From Sporosarcina luteola (GTDB taxonomy: Bacteria > Bacillota > Bacilli > Bacillales_A > Planococcaceae), in assembly GCF_023715585.1 (NCBI RefSeq), contig NZ_JAMBOK010000001.1:1488001-1552000 (forward strand): DNA of 64,000 bases. The letters are read 5' to 3'. The first letter of the stretch is position 1, and every line of letters starts with the position of its first letter. The notes beneath the pieces were generated by a model. The model worked only from the letters and a program-made list of their open reading frames with translations, did not search any database and was not told the origin of the DNA. The position numbers and the translations under genes are program-made. Shown here in pieces: positions 63,001-64,000 of the stretch.

Positions 63001-63498
63001 TTGGTTAATTGCTATGTTCATGCCGAGGCAAGTTCCGTTGGTACATGTGTAGGATGTGGGAAATTCATTTGTGAAAACTGTAACACTGAAATTAAAAGAA
63101 AGAACTATTGTAAAAGTTGTGTTGATGAACTGTTTGATGATAGTAAAAGAAAGATTGAAAGACTAGAAGACAACATGAATAAAAATCAACCAATGGTATT
63201 TATGAATGCAGGTGGGGCTAGTTCAAGTTCCTCATCCTCCTCAAGTGCAGCAGTTGGAAATGAGGGACAGGCATTTGGACTCACAAAAAGTAAGACAACT
63301 GCAGGTTTATTGGCAATCTTTTTAGGTGGTTTAGGAATTCACAAATTTTACCTTGGTAAGTGGGGTTGGGGGATTCTTTATATTCTTTTTTGTTGGACAT
63401 ACATCCCCTCACTTATCGGATTAATTGAAGGGATTATCTACCTTGTATCAAACCAAAATAATTTTGCAAGAAAGTACGATCCAGGATTCCTGCGATAA
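63001..63498 (+). CDS. TM2-domain membrane protein with N-terminal B-box-like zinc finger
   Basis: 165 residues. CYVHAEASSVGTCVGCGKFI and CENCNTEIKRKNYCKSC form a Cys/His zinc-binding module, then a Ser-rich linker and a TM2 domain: two helices with KTTAGLLAIFLGGLGIHKFY and GIIYLVS. TTG start at 63001 with GGGGAG 8 bases upstream. More AT-rich than the surrounding genes. Function unknown. Element R18 lies 7 bases behind the stop. Confidence 0.85.
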   Translation: MVNCYVHAEASSVGTCVGCGKFICENCNTEIKRKNYCKSCVDELFDDSKRKIERLEDNMNKNQPMVFMNAGGASSSSSSSSSAAVGNEGQAFGLTKSKTTAGLLAIFLGGLGIHKFYLGKWGWGILYILFCWTYIPSLIGLIEGIIYLVSNQNNFARKYDPGFLR

Positions 63499-63505
63499 AT
63501 GTGAC

Positions 63506-63653
63506 GGTACCTGTGCATAATGCATTTAGTTAAAACTCAACAGGAAGAATGAATATACAGAGGATAGCCAGTCAATATCAAATATGACTGGCTTTCCGTT
63601 TTTCTATTATACAATAGTAGTTAATAAACTGAATTGTGCGTTGTGCAAGCATC
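63506..63653 (+). repeat. RAYT-associated palindromic element R18, decayed copy
   Basis: GGTACCTGTGCA at the left and GTTGTGCAAGCATC at the right, each with substitutions; CAATAGTAGTTAATAAACTG is recognisable. The stem GATAGCCAGTCA/TGACTGGCTTTC is still mostly paired and followed by CGTTTTTC. Confidence 0.85.
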
Positions 63654-63680
63654 GTTTATTCAGCATTTTGAAGCCACACT

Positions 63681-63812
63681 TCCAATAGCTCCAATTCCCG
63701 TTCTCCTGAGATTCTTGCTTTCCATTCTGTAGTCTGACCTATTGCCCTCTTTCCACTGTTTCCTCCACTAAAGCTTTTCCTAAAAAACGTGTTGTCACTA
63801 ATATTAGAAACT
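63681..63812 (-). pseudogene. Deletion remnant of an epimerase paralogue
   Basis: The minus strand encodes KFLILVTTRFLGKALVEETV, matching the start of the 62661 gene, then, in another frame after a stop, TEWKARISGERELELL, matching its C-terminal TEWKAGISREREQELL. About 300 codons between them are missing. The flanking sequence (ATGAAATAACATTAC and TTCAATCGCCAGG) is shared with the upstream side of the intact-length copy, so both derive from a duplication. Confidence 0.7.
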
Positions 63813-63896
63813 TCTTAGCTCTCCTTATAAAACTCAATATCCTATGAAATAACATTACCTTTTATCCTTCAATCGCCAGGGGAGAATTCCACAAAT

Positions 63897-63950
63897 TCGA
63901 TAGATAAATCGCCGTATTCAATCGATGACTTTGTTCATTCAATAGATAAT
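63897..63950 (+). repeat. Short array with GATAA/GATGA cores at 21-bp spacing
   Basis: GATAA at 63903, GATGA at 63924 and GATAA at 63945. It lies beside the epimerase remnant in the same relative position as the array at 62800. The remainder to 64000 shows no gene. Confidence 0.4.
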
Positions 63951-64000
63951 ACTAATCTTTCCCTAATCTACAGCTAATTTACACGGCCTAGAATGCAGTG

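Overview
The window looks like chromosome of a spore-forming Bacillota, probably a Planococcaceae/Caryophanaceae member such as Sporosarcina. The evidence is moderate GC, strong AGGAGG-type ribosome binding sites, GTG and TTG starts, a sigma-K-type promoter, a collagen-like spore-surface protein and an Mnx-type (spore manganese oxidase) operon. The genus is inferred. No rRNA, tRNA, CRISPR array or prophage was seen.

Layout. 1-9.2 kb: a truncated unknown gene, a general-stress-like protein, a secreted nuclease with an Excalibur domain, a tripartite tricarboxylate transporter (tctCBA) and its CitA/CitB-type two-component system. 9.3-18.8 kb: a TPR-GGDEF protein, an AidB-like acyl-CoA dehydrogenase, small proteins, a thiolase, and the first of two TPR/HTH regulators with an overlapping 46-residue secreted peptide. 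19-23 kb: the second regulator/peptide pair beside a secreted NlpC/P60-like protein. 23-31 kb: two chemoreceptors, an acyltransferase and an SGNH hydrolase. 31-53 kb: metabolic and surface genes (M14 and M20 peptidases, YitT, SDR, SWIM, SLH protein, NhaC antiporter, RsbQ-like hydrolase with a PAS-GGDEF partner, DNA alkylation repair). 53-61.5 kb: the eight-gene Mnx operon flanked by two probable spore-surface genes. 61.6-64 kb: a disrupted epimerase gene, a TM2 protein and a deletion remnant of an epimerase paralogue.

The most distinctive signal is an interspersed family of about 147-bp palindromic elements: 18 loci and about 26 units, all between 17.9 and 52.1 kb except one decayed copy at 63.5 kb. 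Each unit starts GGTGCCTGTGCA, carries a central hairpin whose sequence differs between copies while its pairing is kept, and ends TGCACAGGCACC. Many occur as tandem pairs sharing a junction, and most sit just behind a stop codon. A REP-associated tyrosine transposase (RAYT, 34686-35324) lies between two such pairs, and its last codons are made of element sequence. I read this as a Gram-positive RAYT/REP-like system whose hairpins may serve as portable transcription terminators.

Other points of interest are two peptide-signalling cassettes, three families of short arrays with a strict 20-21-bp period, two genes that appear to need an ATT start codon, and several decayed genes (sortase, epimerase, an unknown gene cut beside a half element).
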